A DNA stretch of 64,000 nucleotides from Firmicutes bacterium AF25-13AC (GCA_003478935.1 QUFP01000002.1:104368-168367), one strand, 5' to 3'. Shown: positions 35,414-47,521, counted from the first letter of the stretch. Translations and numbers: made by a program. The notes: generated by a model from the sequence alone, not told the origin.

Positions 35414-37113
35414 ATGGAGAATAAAGACATCGTCCTGGAAGAAAACAAAGAAGAAAAGACGACAGTCTCAAAAAATTTTATAGAGATGATCATCGATAAG
35501 GATTTAGCGGAGGGAACTTATGACCACGTTCAGACAAGATTTCCACCGGAGCCAAATGGCTATCTGCACATTGGACATGCAAAGTCTATTTTATTGAACA
35601 GTGGACTGGCAAAGGAATATAATGGCAAGTTCAACCTGCGTTTTGATGATACAAATCCAACAAAGGAAAAGACTGAGTTTGTTAAGTCTATCACCGAGGA
35701 TGTAAAGTGGCTTGGTGCTGATTTTGAGGACAGACTGTTTTTTGCATCAGATTATTTTGATCAGATGTATGAGTATGCCGTATTCCTGATTAAGAAGGGA
35801 AAGGCATTTGTTTGTGATCTGACAGCAGAGCAGATTCGCGAGTACAGAGGAACCTTGACTGAACCAGGTAAGGAGAGCCCATATCGCAACAGAAGCGTAG
35901 AGGAAAATCTGCAGCTGTTTGAGGAGATGAAAAACGGCAAGTATGCAGACGGAGAGAAGGTACTTCGTGCAAAGATTGACATGGCTTCCCCGAACATGAA
36001 TATGAGAGATCCTGTTATCTATCGTGTGGCTCATCTGACTCATCATAATACTGGAGATAAGTGGTGCATCTACCCGATGTACGATTTTGCTCACCCAATC
36101 GAGGATGCAATTGAGCACATTACTCATTCTATCTGTACTTTGGAGTTTGAGGATCATCGTCCGCTGTATGACTGGGTTGTAAAAGAGTGTGAGTTTGTTA
36201 TGCCGCCAAAGCAGATCGAGTTTGCAAAGCTGTATCTGACTAATGTTGTTACTGGAAAGCGCTATATTAAAAAGCTCGTAGAAGACGGCGTAGTAGATGG
36301 ATGGGATGATCCGCGTCTTGTTACAATCAGTGCACTCAGAAGACGTGGATTTACACCAGAGTCTATCCGCATGTTTGTTGATCTTTGTGGTGTGGCAAAG
36401 GCAAATTCTTCTGTTGATTATGCAATGCTTGAATATTGTATCCGTGAGGCTTAAAGCTTAAGCGATCAAGAGTTATGGCAGTACTGAATCCAATTAAGTT
36501 AATCATTGATAACTACCCAGAGGATCAGATGGAAGAACTTGATGTTGTCAATAACCTTGAAAACCCAGAGCTTGGAAGCAGAACAATTCCGTTTGGCAGA
36601 GAGCTTTACATTGAGGCAGATGATTTCATGGAGGAGCCGCCAAAGAAGTATTTCCGTATGTTCCCTGGCAATGAGGTTCGTCTGATGAATGCTTATTTTG
36701 TAAAGTGTACAGGCTGTGTTAAGGACGAAAATGGCAATATAGTTGAGGTTCATGGAACTTACGATCCGGCATCAAAGGGCGGAAACAGCCCGGATGGCAG
36801 AAAGGTAAAGGGAACTATTCATTGGGTAGCAGCGAAGACTGCATTCCACACTGAGGTTCGTCTGTATGAGAACTTAGTAGACGAGGAAAAAGGTAAGCTC
36901 AATGAAGATGGCACATTAAACTTTAATCCGAACTCTTTAACCGTATTAAAGGATTGTGTGCTGGAGCCATCTTTAAAGGATGCAAAGGCTTACGACAGCT
37001 TCCAGTTTGTGCGCAATGGCTTTTTCTGCGTAGACTGCAAGGATTCCGAGGAAGGAAAGCCGGTATTTAACCGCATTGTTTCATTAAAGTCAAGCTTTAA
37101 GCTGCCAAAATAA
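35414..37113 (+). CDS. glnS: Glutaminyl-tRNA synthetase, frameshifted
   Basis: A class I synthetase charging tRNA-Gln. The first part (344 residues) has [15 protein letters not shown] (HIGH, about residue 47), DDTNPTKE and the GlnRS-specific [25 protein letters not shown]. It ends in a premature stop just after EYCIRE. The frame then resumes at 36451 as [17 protein letters not shown], which contains the KMSKS-equivalent region and the two beta-barrel anticodon domains. One missing base at 36449-36450 (GAGGC, expected GAGGAC) explains everything. GGAGGAAG sets the start. A dedicated GlnRS in place of the amidotransferase route is unusual for Bacillota but known in Clostridia. The break is probably a sequence error. 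Confidence 0.9.
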
Positions 37114-37125
37114 GGAGCAGACGGC

Positions 37126-37860
37126 ATGAAAGAAAAACTGTATACGATTCCGATTAACGATGCGTTTGCGATGGACAGTGAGTGTCCTATCTGCGCTATG
37201 AAGACAATTCTTGAAAATAATGCAGTCGAATTTACCATGGGTCCGAGCTACATGGAGGATGATATCCGCATGGAGACAGATCGAATGGGATTTTGTAAGG
37301 CACACATGAAGATGGTATTTGATCAGAATAATAAGCTTGGTCTTGCATTAGTCTTAAAGACACACATCGACCGTACAAACAAAGAAATTGAAAAGCGCAT
37401 GAAGATGCCGCCCAAAAAGGCATCCTTCTTTAAGAAGGAGACAAGCAATCCGTTAACAGATTATATTGATGAGTTAAATAAGTCATGTTTTATTTGTGAT
37501 CGTATAAATAACACCTTCGAGCGTTATCTGCATACTGTAGTAGCAACTTGGAAGAGTGACGCTGCATTTAGAGAGCTGTACGCAAAGGGAAAGGGTTTTT
37601 GTACTGAGCATTATGGCGATCTGTTAAAAGAGGGCGCAAAATGTCTAAATCAGAAGGAGCTTGATGAGTTTACAGAAATTACAGGAAAGTTGTATCTGGA
37701 TAATATGAAGCGTCTTGCAGAAGAACTTGACTGGTTTGCAGATAAGTTTGATTACCGATTTAAAGATGCACCTTGGAAAAACTCCAAGGATTCAATTCCG
37801 AGAGCAATGATTAAAACAAACGGCATCATGGAGATAGATGACAAAAAGAAAAAAGACTAA
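37126..37860 (+). CDS. DUF6062-like protein with paired cysteine-histidine motifs
   Basis: A 244-residue soluble protein, 12 bases after glnS and likely cotranscribed with it. I recognise it only as a conserved Clostridia family (DUF6062-like). It shows a duplicated metal-site-like pattern: CPIC (about residue 23) with GFCKAHM (about 55), and CFIC (about 122) with GFCTEHYG (about 162). The spacing suggests two copies of a CxxC...CxxH unit, perhaps binding zinc. The rest is helical and charged, ending in a lysine-rich tail. No signal or membrane segment. AAGGAG precedes the ATG. Function unknown. Confidence 0.75.
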   Translation: MKEKLYTIPINDAFAMDSECPICAMKTILENNAVEFTMGPSYMEDDIRMETDRMGFCKAHMKMVFDQNNKLGLALVLKTHIDRTNKEIEKRMKMPPKKASFFKKETSNPLTDYIDELNKSCFICDRINNTFERYLHTVVATWKSDAAFRELYAKGKGFCTEHYGDLLKEGAKCLNQKELDEFTEITGKLYLDNMKRLAEELDWFADKFDYRFKDAPWKNSKDSIPRAMIKTNGIMEIDDKKKKD

Positions 37861-37861
37861 C

Positions 37862-37896
37862 AAAAAAACGACCGGGAAACCGGCCGTTTTTTGATT
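37862..37896. terminator. Bidirectional terminator between convergent genes
   Basis: AACGACCGG-GAAA-CCGGCCGTT has A residues before it and TTTTTT after it, so it can end both the plus-strand DUF6062 transcript and the minus-strand gene at 37898. Confidence 0.9.
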
Positions 37897-37897
37897 T

Positions 37898-38599
37898 TTA
37901 AAGATGGATAGAAGAATTAACAGAATCTTCTTCTTTTGTTTTTTCTGGATTAACATCATCCTCGTGAAGTGGTTTAGTATCGACAGCAGTATCTTCCTCA
38001 GAAACACCGTCCATTGCATACAGATCAGAAACACCCTCACTAAGATCTTCGTCAATATCGACACTAAGATCTTCAATGTCAAGATCTGCGATATCACTGT
38101 CAGCATTCATGTGTTTAAAATGAAAATTAGAATCATCGTCTTTTGCTTGTTCTTCTGTAGTTTCTTCACATTTGTTTTCATCAGCCTTCTTGTCACTGTG
38201 AGAACCTGGACGCAGATTTTTTGTAAGGTGAGCTGCATCAGCAACAAGCTTTGCTGCGTCGTCTAAAAGCTGTCCCTTATCAATATTGATGTCTACATCG
38301 CTGTTTTTTCCAGTTACATGAATATTGATATATCGACGGCTAGAGGAATCAGTTGCCTCATCGGAAGAAATTGCATCAGACTCTTCTTCAGATGCTGTGT
38401 TTGCAGCCTCATCCACGTTTTTCGTGGTGTCATCCTCGTTTCTGTCTTCATCAAAATCATCTTCGCTAGGTCCGCATTCGCTGCAATTTGACTGGATCTT
38501 CACGTACTTATGCAGCAGAGCGGCACTTGCTGCAACTCCTGCACATACAGCAGCGCTCTTGAGTGCCAGCTTGGTCACTTTCTTCATAAAATCAGCCAT
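37898..38599 (-). CDS. Acidic low-complexity protein of unknown function
   Basis: A 233-residue protein that I do not recognise. The first 30 residues contain a hydrophobic stretch (LALKSAAVCAGVAASAALL) behind two lysines, like a membrane-anchor or signal sequence. The remainder is dominated by Asp, Glu, Ser and Thr with runs such as EDDFDEDRNEDD. It has one more ordered island, RRYINIHVTG and a helix LLDDAAKLVADAAHL around residues 88-125. GAAAGGAG precedes the ATG, and the gene is monocistronic, ending in a bidirectional terminator. It could be a disordered membrane-associated protein; no function is proposed. Confidence 0.65.
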   Translation of the reverse strand: MADFMKKVTKLALKSAAVCAGVAASAALLHKYVKIQSNCSECGPSEDDFDEDRNEDDTTKNVDEAANTASEEESDAISSDEATDSSSRRYINIHVTGKNSDVDINIDKGQLLDDAAKLVADAAHLTKNLRPGSHSDKKADENKCEETTEEQAKDDDSNFHFKHMNADSDIADLDIEDLSVDIDEDLSEGVSDLYAMDGVSEEDTAVDTKPLHEDDVNPEKTKEEDSVNSSIHL

Positions 38600-38868
38600 A
38601 GCAAACTCCTTTCTTTCACAAAATTTTTGCCAATGATACTAAGGATTCACAACTTTATTGTCTGGTATCATCGGGATGTCATGACTAGTATACTCTATTT
38701 TGAACAAAATGGAAAGACAAAATGTAATTTTTGTATAAGAAAAGAAAATAATAGAAAAACGATAGAAAAACAAAGAAAACAAGAGAAAAATAAAGATAAA
38801 TACTAATATATAGCCGTATACAAGGTTGCAATATTTTGCCAAAATCATTATTATAAACAATGTCATAA

Positions 38869-38895
38869 TTAGCACTCAGATGAAATGAGTGCTAG
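38869..38895 (+). promoter_or_regulatory. CIRCE operator (HrcA binding site) of groESL
   Basis: TTAGCACTC, nine spacer bases, GAGTGCTAG: the CIRCE inverted repeat with one change from consensus in the last base. A CATAAT hexamer overlaps its left edge, so HrcA binding would block transcription of groES-groEL until heat shock. The remaining 38600-38868 is AT-rich with no gene seen. Confidence 0.95.
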
Positions 38896-38966
38896 CAATG
38901 AGACATAAGAAAAGAAAATAAAAACTATAATAAAGTATAGTGTTAATTATTAAGGAGGTTTCCATT

Positions 38967-39251
38967 ATGAAGTTAGTACCTTTAGGTGACAGAGTTGTAT
39001 TAAAGCAGGTCGCAGCAGAAACCACTACAAAGTCTGGTATTGTTATTCCAGGTTCTGAGAAAGAGAAGCCACAGCAGGCACAGATCATCGCAGTTGGTCC
39101 AGGCGGAGTTGTTGATGGCAAGGAAGTAACAATGCAGGTAAAGGTTGGTCAGACTGTTATCTACTCCAAGTATGCCGGAACAGAGGTAAAGCTTGAGGAT
39201 GAGACCTACATTATTGTAAAGCAGAGTGATATTCTTGCAATTGTTGAGTAA
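38967..39251 (+). CDS. groES: Co-chaperonin GroES
   Basis: The 94-residue lid of the chaperonin, forming a heptamer that caps GroEL. The sequence shows the family landmarks MKLVPLGDRVVLKQV, the mobile loop TTKSGIVIPGSEKEKPQQ, VGPGG, and IVKQSDILAIVE. A perfect AAGGAGG (38952-38958) selects the ATG at 38967; the frame is open slightly further upstream but this is the family start. It is the first gene of the CIRCE-controlled operon with groEL 120 bases downstream. Confidence 0.97.
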   Translation: MKLVPLGDRVVLKQVAAETTTKSGIVIPGSEKEKPQQAQIIAVGPGGVVDGKEVTMQVKVGQTVIYSKYAGTEVKLEDETYIIVKQSDILAIVE

Positions 39252-39346
39252 TTATCTCTGGAAGATCCTAAATAAAATAATTTGGTCAAAGATGATTGAT
39301 TTGATGCGAGTTGAAAACTTGTATTGTGTGGATTGAAAAGAATTGA

Positions 39347-40993
<1,647 letters not shown>

Positions 40994-40997
40994 TAAA

Positions 40998-41155
40998 ACA
41001 GCTCATTCTAGCACGCGTTCAGAATAAAACATGCTTGCATGTTTTTTCTGAAGGTTGTGCTAGAAAGGAGCGCCGCCTCATAAGCAAAATAGCTGCGAAG
41101 TAGCGAGTAAGCCCGATAGGGCGATTTTGCGCATGAGACAGCGCGGGAGAGCTGT
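40998..41155 (+). repeat. Multi-branch structured module B, copy 1 (after groEL)
   Basis: A closing stem ACAGCTC/GAGCTGT encloses two arms. Arm 1: CTAGCAC/GTGCTAG, then GTTCAGA/TCTGAA, capped by AACATG-CTTG-CATGTT (41008-41065). Arm 2: CTCAT-GCAAAAT / ATTTTGC-ATGAG with small inner hairpins GCTGC-GAA-GTAGC and GCCC-GATA-GGGC (41084-41136). A near-identical copy lies at 57043-57201. It begins two bases after the groEL stop codon. Confidence 0.8.
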
Positions 41156-41167
41156 ATACTAGGTTAC

Positions 41168-41216
41168 AAAAAGACAGGGAGTACCCGTGCTTGCACGTGG
41201 TACTCCCTGTCTTTTT
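41168..41216 (+). terminator. Strong hairpin and probable groESL terminator
   Basis: AAAAAGACAGGGAGTAC pairs with GTACTCCCTGTCTTTTT around CCGTG-CTTG-CACG. The U-rich 3' side makes it a likely bidirectional terminator. It also matches the hairpin placed before other two-hairpin repeat copies. Confidence 0.8.
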
Positions 41217-41226
41217 AGGAACCGCC

Positions 41227-41316
41227 CAATCATGAGGAAGAAGCAATTTGCGAAGCAAATTAGCGGATTCCGAATGATTGTAGGATTGCGAGAGCGAAGC
41301 GAAGCAATCCGTAGGT
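41227..41316 (+). repeat. Two-hairpin repeat copy R5
   Basis: Outer CAATCAT/ATGATTG, inner AATTTGC-GAA-GCAAATT, then a second hairpin GGATTGC/GCAATCC. Each stem differs from copies R1-R3 on both sides in a pairing-preserving way. Confidence 0.8.
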
Positions 41317-41341
41317 ATTATCACAAAGTGGTTAGGAGCGC

Positions 41342-41400
41342 CGCCCAATCATGAGAATGTAGTGATTTGCTCTGCAAATCGACAGATTCCGCCCATTCCT
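41342..41400 (+). repeat. Two-hairpin repeat copy R6 (3' truncated)
   Basis: Begins CAATCATGAGAATGTAGTG and keeps the first inner stem GATTTGC-TCT-GCAAATC, then loses homology after CCCATTCC. The second hairpin is missing. 41401-41530 beyond it holds only AT-rich DNA and the RBS of the next gene. Confidence 0.65.
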
Positions 41401-41530
41401 TCGGTATCTTTCTACAAAAATTCCTTAAAAAAACAAAAAGTTGAAAAAAGGTCTTTTAAAATCCATCAAAGTAATATATAATAATTTAAATATCTCCCAT
41501 GCCACAAGGCGGGATGAAAGGAGAGAAGGT

Positions 41531-42055
41531 ATGAATAATGATATTTATGCCGAGTGGCTCGTAAAGCGCAAGAAGTCTCCGCTTACGGTTCCATTTTATA
41601 TTGGTATCGTTTTGCTGTTTCTGATTGGGTTTTATGCTAGTGTGATTAGTCCGTTTGGATTTGTCGCTCTGTTAGCCGCTGCAGCAGCAGCTTACTTTGG
41701 AAGCGCGCGTCTGCATGTTGAGTATGAATATGTATTTGTCACAAATGAGCTGGCAATTGACCGTATTCTTTCACAGCGCACACGCAAGCGTATGAAGAAG
41801 CTGGACATCCAGAAAATCGAAAAAATGGCTTCCATGAAGTCACATGAATTCGATTACATCAAAGGTAACAATCAGGTGAAGGTAGTAGACTTTTCATCAG
41901 GAAAGGCTGATGCCAACACCTACGGAATTGCTTACTCTGACGAGAATGGCAAGTTCGTATATGTTATCGAGCCAAATGATAATCTTCTCAAATGCATGAA
42001 GAGTGCCGCGCCGAGAAAGGTGATGATTGAGCAGAATATCACGGCAAAGAACTAA
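41531..42055 (+). CDS. DUF6106-like membrane protein
   Basis: A 174-residue protein with two adjacent membrane helices (about residues 20-60, PFYIGIVLLFLIGFYASV and FGFVALLAAAAAAYFG) followed by a soluble, beta-rich cytoplasmic domain. The domain contains YEYVFVTNELAIDRILSQRTRKRMKKLDI, a pattern reminiscent of PH-like membrane-associated domains. I recognise it only as a conserved Clostridia family of unknown function (DUF6106-like). The frame is open to 41441 but GAGAGAAGG directly precedes ATG 41531, which is chosen. It lies 44 bases before guaB and may be cotranscribed. Confidence 0.75.
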   Translation: MNNDIYAEWLVKRKKSPLTVPFYIGIVLLFLIGFYASVISPFGFVALLAAAAAAYFGSARLHVEYEYVFVTNELAIDRILSQRTRKRMKKLDIQKIEKMASMKSHEFDYIKGNNQVKVVDFSSGKADANTYGIAYSDENGKFVYVIEPNDNLLKCMKSAAPRKVMIEQNITAKN

Positions 42056-42063
42056 TAACTTAA

Positions 42064-43726
<1,663 letters not shown>

Positions 43727-43758
43727 TATCAATTCATAAAAAAAAGAAGAAAACATAC

Positions 43759-43789
43759 ACAAGGCTGCCGTGAAAACGGCGGCCTTGCT
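43759..43789 (+). terminator. Hairpin after guaB
   Basis: AAGGCTGCCGT pairs with ACGGCGGCCTT across GAAA. The following sequence is only mildly T-rich, so termination efficiency is uncertain. Confidence 0.6.
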
Positions 43790-43802
43790 GCGTGTTTGGG
43801 GA

Positions 43803-43820
43803 ATTAAATAATTATTTAAT
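43803..43820. promoter_or_regulatory. Perfect AT-rich palindrome upstream of the zinc transporter operon
   Basis: ATTAAATAATTATTTAAT is an 18-base perfect inverted repeat, 54 bases before the zinc-binding protein gene. Fur-family zinc repressors (Zur) bind AT-rich palindromes in such promoters, so it is a candidate operator. It does not match the Bacillus Zur consensus exactly. Confidence 0.4.
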
Positions 43821-43873
43821 CATCGAATTATACTGATGATAAGTATATTAAGTATATATGAAAGGAAAACAAA

Positions 43874-44916
43874 ATGCGAAAATTAACAGGTAAATGCAAA
43901 TGGATATTGGCTGTTTTGCTTGTGACAGTATCTATGGCTGCTGGTTGTAATAAAGTAAAAGATATAAATGCAGATGTGTCTGATCCATCAGAAGCATCAC
44001 ACAAAATTTCAGTTGTCGCAACGGTATTTCCCTATTATGATTTTGCCAGAGCAATTGGAGGTGAATATTTGGATGTGACACTGCTGCTGCCGCCTGGACG
44101 CGACAGCCACAGTTTTGAACCTACAGCACAGGATCTTCTTGCGCTTCAGTCGGCTGATATTTTTCTTTACAATGGCGGTGAGATGGAAACGTGGGTAGAA
44201 GAGGTGTTAGAAGCAGTTCCGCGCAGTCATGGAATCACCTTTCAGGGAATAGAGACAGTAGATCTGCTCGAAGAGGCGCATACAAAAAGTATGAAAACAA
44301 CAGGTCATTCACATGACCACGATGAAGACGAAGACCATGACGAAGAAGAGGAGCATGATCATGATGAAGAAGATGAACATCATCATGATGAATATGATGA
44401 GCATATATGGACTTCACTTGAAAATGCGCAGCTCTTGTATCAGCTATTGAGGAGATTTTTTGTGAGGCAGATCCTGAGCACGAGAAACAGTTTCGCGATA
44501 ATGCAGCGGCTTATCGCGAACAGATTGCAGATGTGCAGTCTGAAATAGAGGAAATTGTAGACAATGCACGTGTGAAGAAAATTCTATTTGCTGATCGATT
44601 CCCATTTTTATATTTTACACAGGAATTTGGTTTAGATTATGATGCTGCATTTGCTGGTTGCGCCGGAGATACGGAGCCGTCAGCTAGAGTCATAGCATCC
44701 TTAATAGAAGAGATACAATCTGAAAATATAAAAGCAATTTATCATGTTGAGATGGGAAATACAAAGACAGCTCAGATGATACAGGAAGCAACAGGCGTTG
44801 AGATATTAGAACTTCATTCATGCCATACTGTGACTTCAAAGCAGCTGCAGGAAGGTGTGACTTATGTGGAGTTGATGAGACAAAATGCAGAAAATTTAAA
44901 GAAAGGATTACAGTAA
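43874..44916 (+). CDS. Zinc ABC transporter substrate-binding lipoprotein (ZnuA/AdcA-like), frameshifted
   Basis: The extracellular zinc receptor of the ABC transporter encoded next. The N-terminus is a lipoprotein signal (VTVSMAAGC, Cys about 25). Metal ligands are visible as RDSHSFEPT, a long His/Asp/Glu-rich loop (about 140-177) typical of zinc carriers, and DEHIW. The frame breaks near 44426-44428: after ENA the true continuation is AALVSAIEEIFCEADPEHEK in the next frame, proceeding to the usual C-terminus. Restoring one base in AATGCGCAG repairs it. The protein would be about 347 residues. The ATPase gene follows by one base. Probably a sequence error; otherwise zinc uptake would be lost. 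Confidence 0.88.
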
Positions 44917-44917
44917 A

Positions 44918-45637
44918 ATGCTGTTTGAATGTAAAAAAGTATCATTTGGATACGAAAACCAGCAGGTCATTAAAGATCTGTCATTTCAGGTTCAGGAAGG
45001 TGAGTATGTTTGTGTGGTAGGAGAAAATGGCTCTGGAAAATCCACATTGATAAAAGGTTTACTAGGTCTGATTCCGGCAGGAAGCGGTCAGGTAAATTAT
45101 GGAAAGGAAATTTCAAACCATGTAATTGGATATCTGCCGCAGCAGACAAGCTCACAAAAAGATTTCCCGGCAACTGTCTGGGAGGTGATTTTATCAGGCT
45201 GTCTAAGTACAAGAAAAGGCCGCTTTTTCTATTCAAAAGAAGATAAGGAAAAGGCAAGAAGACAGATGCGTCATCTTGAACTTGAAAATTTGGCATCAAG
45301 ATCATTTGGTGAATTATCAGGAGGTCAGCAGCAGCGTGTGCTGATTGCAAGAGCGCTTTGCGCAACGGAAAGCCTTTTGATTTTAGATGAGCCAGTCACA
45401 GGACTTGATCCGGCAGTTACACGTGAACTGTATGAGATTTTGGAAAAGCTTAACAAAAAAGAGCATACGGCTATTGTTATGGTAACACATGATATTGCAG
45501 GAGCACTTCCATATGCAGATAAAGTTCTTCATATTGGTCCGCAAGGCTACTTTTTTGGAACGCGCAGAGAGTACTGTGCAAGTGAAGAGGGAAAGCGTAT
45601 GCTTGGAACGGCTTTCAGAGAGGAAGAAGAAAAATGA
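44918..45637 (+). CDS. Metal ABC transporter ATP-binding protein (ZnuC/AdcC-like)
   Basis: The cytoplasmic ATPase of the zinc importer, 239 residues. Walker A reads GENGSGKST (about 36-44), the Q-loop lies in YLPQQTS, the ABC signature is LSGGQQQR (about 135), Walker B LLILDEPVTGLD (about 150) and the switch His is in VMVTHD. It starts one base after the substrate-binding gene and its stop overlaps the permease start (ATGA), showing tight coupling. The family also includes manganese importers; the His-rich partner protein favours zinc. Confidence 0.93.
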   Translation: MLFECKKVSFGYENQQVIKDLSFQVQEGEYVCVVGENGSGKSTLIKGLLGLIPAGSGQVNYGKEISNHVIGYLPQQTSSQKDFPATVWEVILSGCLSTRKGRFFYSKEDKEKARRQMRHLELENLASRSFGELSGGQQQRVLIARALCATESLLILDEPVTGLDPAVTRELYEILEKLNKKEHTAIVMVTHDIAGALPYADKVLHIGPQGYFFGTRREYCASEEGKRMLGTAFREEEEK

Positions 45638-46449
45638 ATCTGATTATTACGATGTTTCAATATCCATTTATTCAAAGAGCACTGATAGTAGGTGTGCTTG
45701 TGTCGCTTTGTGCGGCGCTTCTTGGTGTATGCCTTGTGCTTAAACATTATTCTATGATTGGAGATGGTCTGTCCCATGTGTCATTTGGGGCTTTATCAGT
45801 TGCAGTTGCATTAGGTGTATCTCCGCTTTGGATTTCTATTCCGATTGTTATTATTGCCTCCTTTTGTCTGCTTAGGATTCGTGAGAACGCGCATATGAAA
45901 AATGATGCGGCCATTGCCGTAGTATCTTCATCAGCACTTGCAATAGGCATCACGGTCACAGCTTTGACAACTGGTATCAACACAGATGTTTCAAGCTACA
46001 TGTTTGGAAGTATTCTCGTTATGAATGAGCAGGATGTCATGATAAGTATAGTTTTATGTGTTATTGTTTTGGCACTGTTTATTTTATTTTACAGCCGTAT
46101 TTTTTCTATTACATTTGATGAGAATTTTTCAAAGGCATCTGGCATTCCTGTTGGCCGTTTTAATGCACTTTTGTCTGTTCTTACAGCAGTGACGATCACC
46201 CTTGGCATGCGAATGATGGGAGCAATGCTGATTTCAAGCCTTATTATTTTTCCAGCACTTATAGCAATGCGTCTTCAAAGAAGCTTTAGCGGTGTTATTA
46301 TTGCAGCAGCAATCACAGCAGTAATAGACTTCTTACTTGGTCTAGTGATTTCATTTTTACTTTCCACACCGACTGGTGCAAGCATTGTGCTTGTAAATCT
46401 TTGTGTACTATTGATTGTGACTGCAATCCAGAAAATTCGTGGAAAATAA
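45634..46449 (+). CDS. Metal ABC transporter permease (ZnuB/AdcB-like)
   Basis: The membrane channel of the importer, 271 residues with about eight helices of the ABC-3 family. Conserved stretches include the N-terminal FMIGDGLSHVSFGALS-like segment (SMIGDGLSHVSFGALSVA), the ASGIPVG coupling region and LGMRMMGAMLISSLIIFPALIA. It overlaps the ATPase gene by four bases. Together the three genes form a complete zinc importer, apart from the frameshift in the binding protein. A hairpin terminator follows directly. Confidence 0.93.
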   Translation: MNLIITMFQYPFIQRALIVGVLVSLCAALLGVCLVLKHYSMIGDGLSHVSFGALSVAVALGVSPLWISIPIVIIASFCLLRIRENAHMKNDAAIAVVSSSALAIGITVTALTTGINTDVSSYMFGSILVMNEQDVMISIVLCVIVLALFILFYSRIFSITFDENFSKASGIPVGRFNALLSVLTAVTITLGMRMMGAMLISSLIIFPALIAMRLQRSFSGVIIAAAITAVIDFLLGLVISFLLSTPTGASIVLVNLCVLLIVTAIQKIRGK

Positions 46450-46450
46450 T

Positions 46451-46475
46451 AAAAGGCGCCGAGGCGCCTTTTTCA
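46451..46475. terminator. Bidirectional terminator between the zinc operon and the DUF1540 gene
   Basis: AAAAGGCGC-CGAG-GCGCCTTTTT is nearly symmetrical, with A-run and T-run on either side, so it can end both converging transcripts. Confidence 0.9.
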
Positions 46476-46488
46476 TGTGCTTTTATAA

Positions 46489-46809
46489 TTATCTGGCCTG
46501 AAACGTTGCACATTCTGTATTATTGCCTGATTGTGTATTCATTCCATTGATTGCCACTGATTCTGCCTGACATAAATGGTTTTCATTGTGGATACACTGA
46601 ACAGCATTGCAGCCAATTTTTAAAGCAGGATTTGGTGTCTGTGTGCTGTTTTTAAAAGAATCGGAAGTTTTTTGGTCAAAGCTTGCACAGCATGTGCAGC
46701 CGCATGAGCAGTCATTCTTTGAGTCTGTATTAACAAGAATTTCTGATTTGCAGCAGCAGTGATCGTCGTTATGCTTACATTCTGTAACGGTACAGGTACA
46801 ATTTGTCAT
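46489..46809 (-). CDS. Cysteine-rich protein with two DUF1540-like repeats
   Basis: A 106-residue protein with 17 cysteines, made of two similar units. The first begins CTCTVTECKHNDDHCC and the second CNAVQCIHNENHLCQAESVAI, each matching the DUF1540 pattern (C...C.hN....C.a..i.i). Between them is a CSCGCTCC cluster and a Ser/Thr linker. Such proteins are common in Clostridia and are presumed metal-binding. AAGGAGA precedes the ATG. Position beside, and convergent with, a zinc importer makes a role in metal storage or buffering tempting, but that is inference. Confidence 0.85.
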   Translation of the reverse strand: MTNCTCTVTECKHNDDHCCCKSEILVNTDSKNDCSCGCTCCASFDQKTSDSFKNSTQTPNPALKIGCNAVQCIHNENHLCQAESVAINGMNTQSGNNTECATFQAR

Positions 46810-47061
46810 AATAGAAATCTCCTTATAATTTGTGTGAGACTTTCATCTGGATACTGATTAGCGAAAAAATGGCATTTCAATTCATTCCAAATAAAAGCTT
46901 ATGGACAGTATCTGCAAAAAAAGAAAAAACATGCGAAAAAAAGAAAAAACAGCTTGCTTTTTTGTGAGCAATATGATAAAGTATCTCTGTTGTGATTTTA
47001 GAGATGGTCCGCTGTTACTGCGTGTATTATGAACATCCGTATTAGTATAAGGAGGCACACT
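46810..47061. other. Intergenic region between DUF1540 gene and rplS
   Basis: 252 bases without a gene. It holds the divergent promoters, a tandem copy of an A-rich word (GAAAAAAAGAAAAAACA-like, 46914-46950) and an A/T-rich leader before rplS. No known L19 leader structure could be confirmed by eye. Confidence 0.5.
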
Positions 47062-47409
47062 ATGAGTGGCATTATTGAAAGCATTGAGAAGGCTCAGTTA
47101 AAGGAGCATGTTGATCAGTTTAACGTAGGCGATACCGTAAGAGTATACGCTAAGATCCGCGAGGGTGAGAAGGAAAGAATCCAGATGTTCGAAGGTACTG
47201 TTTTAAAGAGACAGAACGGCGGAATCCGTGAGACCTTCACTGTAAGAAAGTCATCCAACGGTGTTGGTGTAGAGAAGACCTGGCCGGTACACTCTCCAGC
47301 AGTAGAGAGAATCGAAGTTGTACGCAAGGGTAAGGTACGCAGAGCAAAGCTGAACTACTTAAGACAGAGAGTAGGAAAGAGCGCTAAGGTTAAGGAAATC
47401 GTAAAGTAA
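47062..47409 (+). CDS. rplS: 50S ribosomal protein L19
   Basis: A 115-residue ribosomal protein at the 30S-50S interface. The sequence has the family blocks [48 protein letters not shown] and [16 protein letters not shown] (47049-47055) selects the ATG at 47062; the upstream in-frame ATG at 47029 would add 11 unrelated residues. A terminator follows, but lepB, rbgA and rnhB downstream keep the order commonly found after rplS in Bacillota. Confidence 0.97.
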   Translation: MSGIIESIEKAQLKEHVDQFNVGDTVRVYAKIREGEKERIQMFEGTVLKRQNGGIRETFTVRKSSNGVGVEKTWPVHSPAVERIEVVRKGKVRRAKLNYLRQRVGKSAKVKEIVK

Positions 47410-47423
47410 TAACGAACCTATAC

Positions 47424-47467
47424 AAAGGAGGGGCCTATACAATATGTATGACCTCTCCTTTTTGACT
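47424..47467 (+). terminator. Terminator after rplS
   Basis: AAAGGAGGGG pairs with CCTCTCCTTT around a TATACA/TGTATG inner stem and runs into TTTTTG. Confidence 0.85.
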
Positions 47468-47521
47468 TTAAGAGAGACGGTCAGTTAGATTTTGTTTGGG
47501 ATTAAATAGAGGTACAGATAG

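Noticed and set aside
46914..46950. A-rich tandem word before rplS as a regulatory repeat
   Set aside because: Only two imperfect low-complexity copies; expected in AT-rich spacers.
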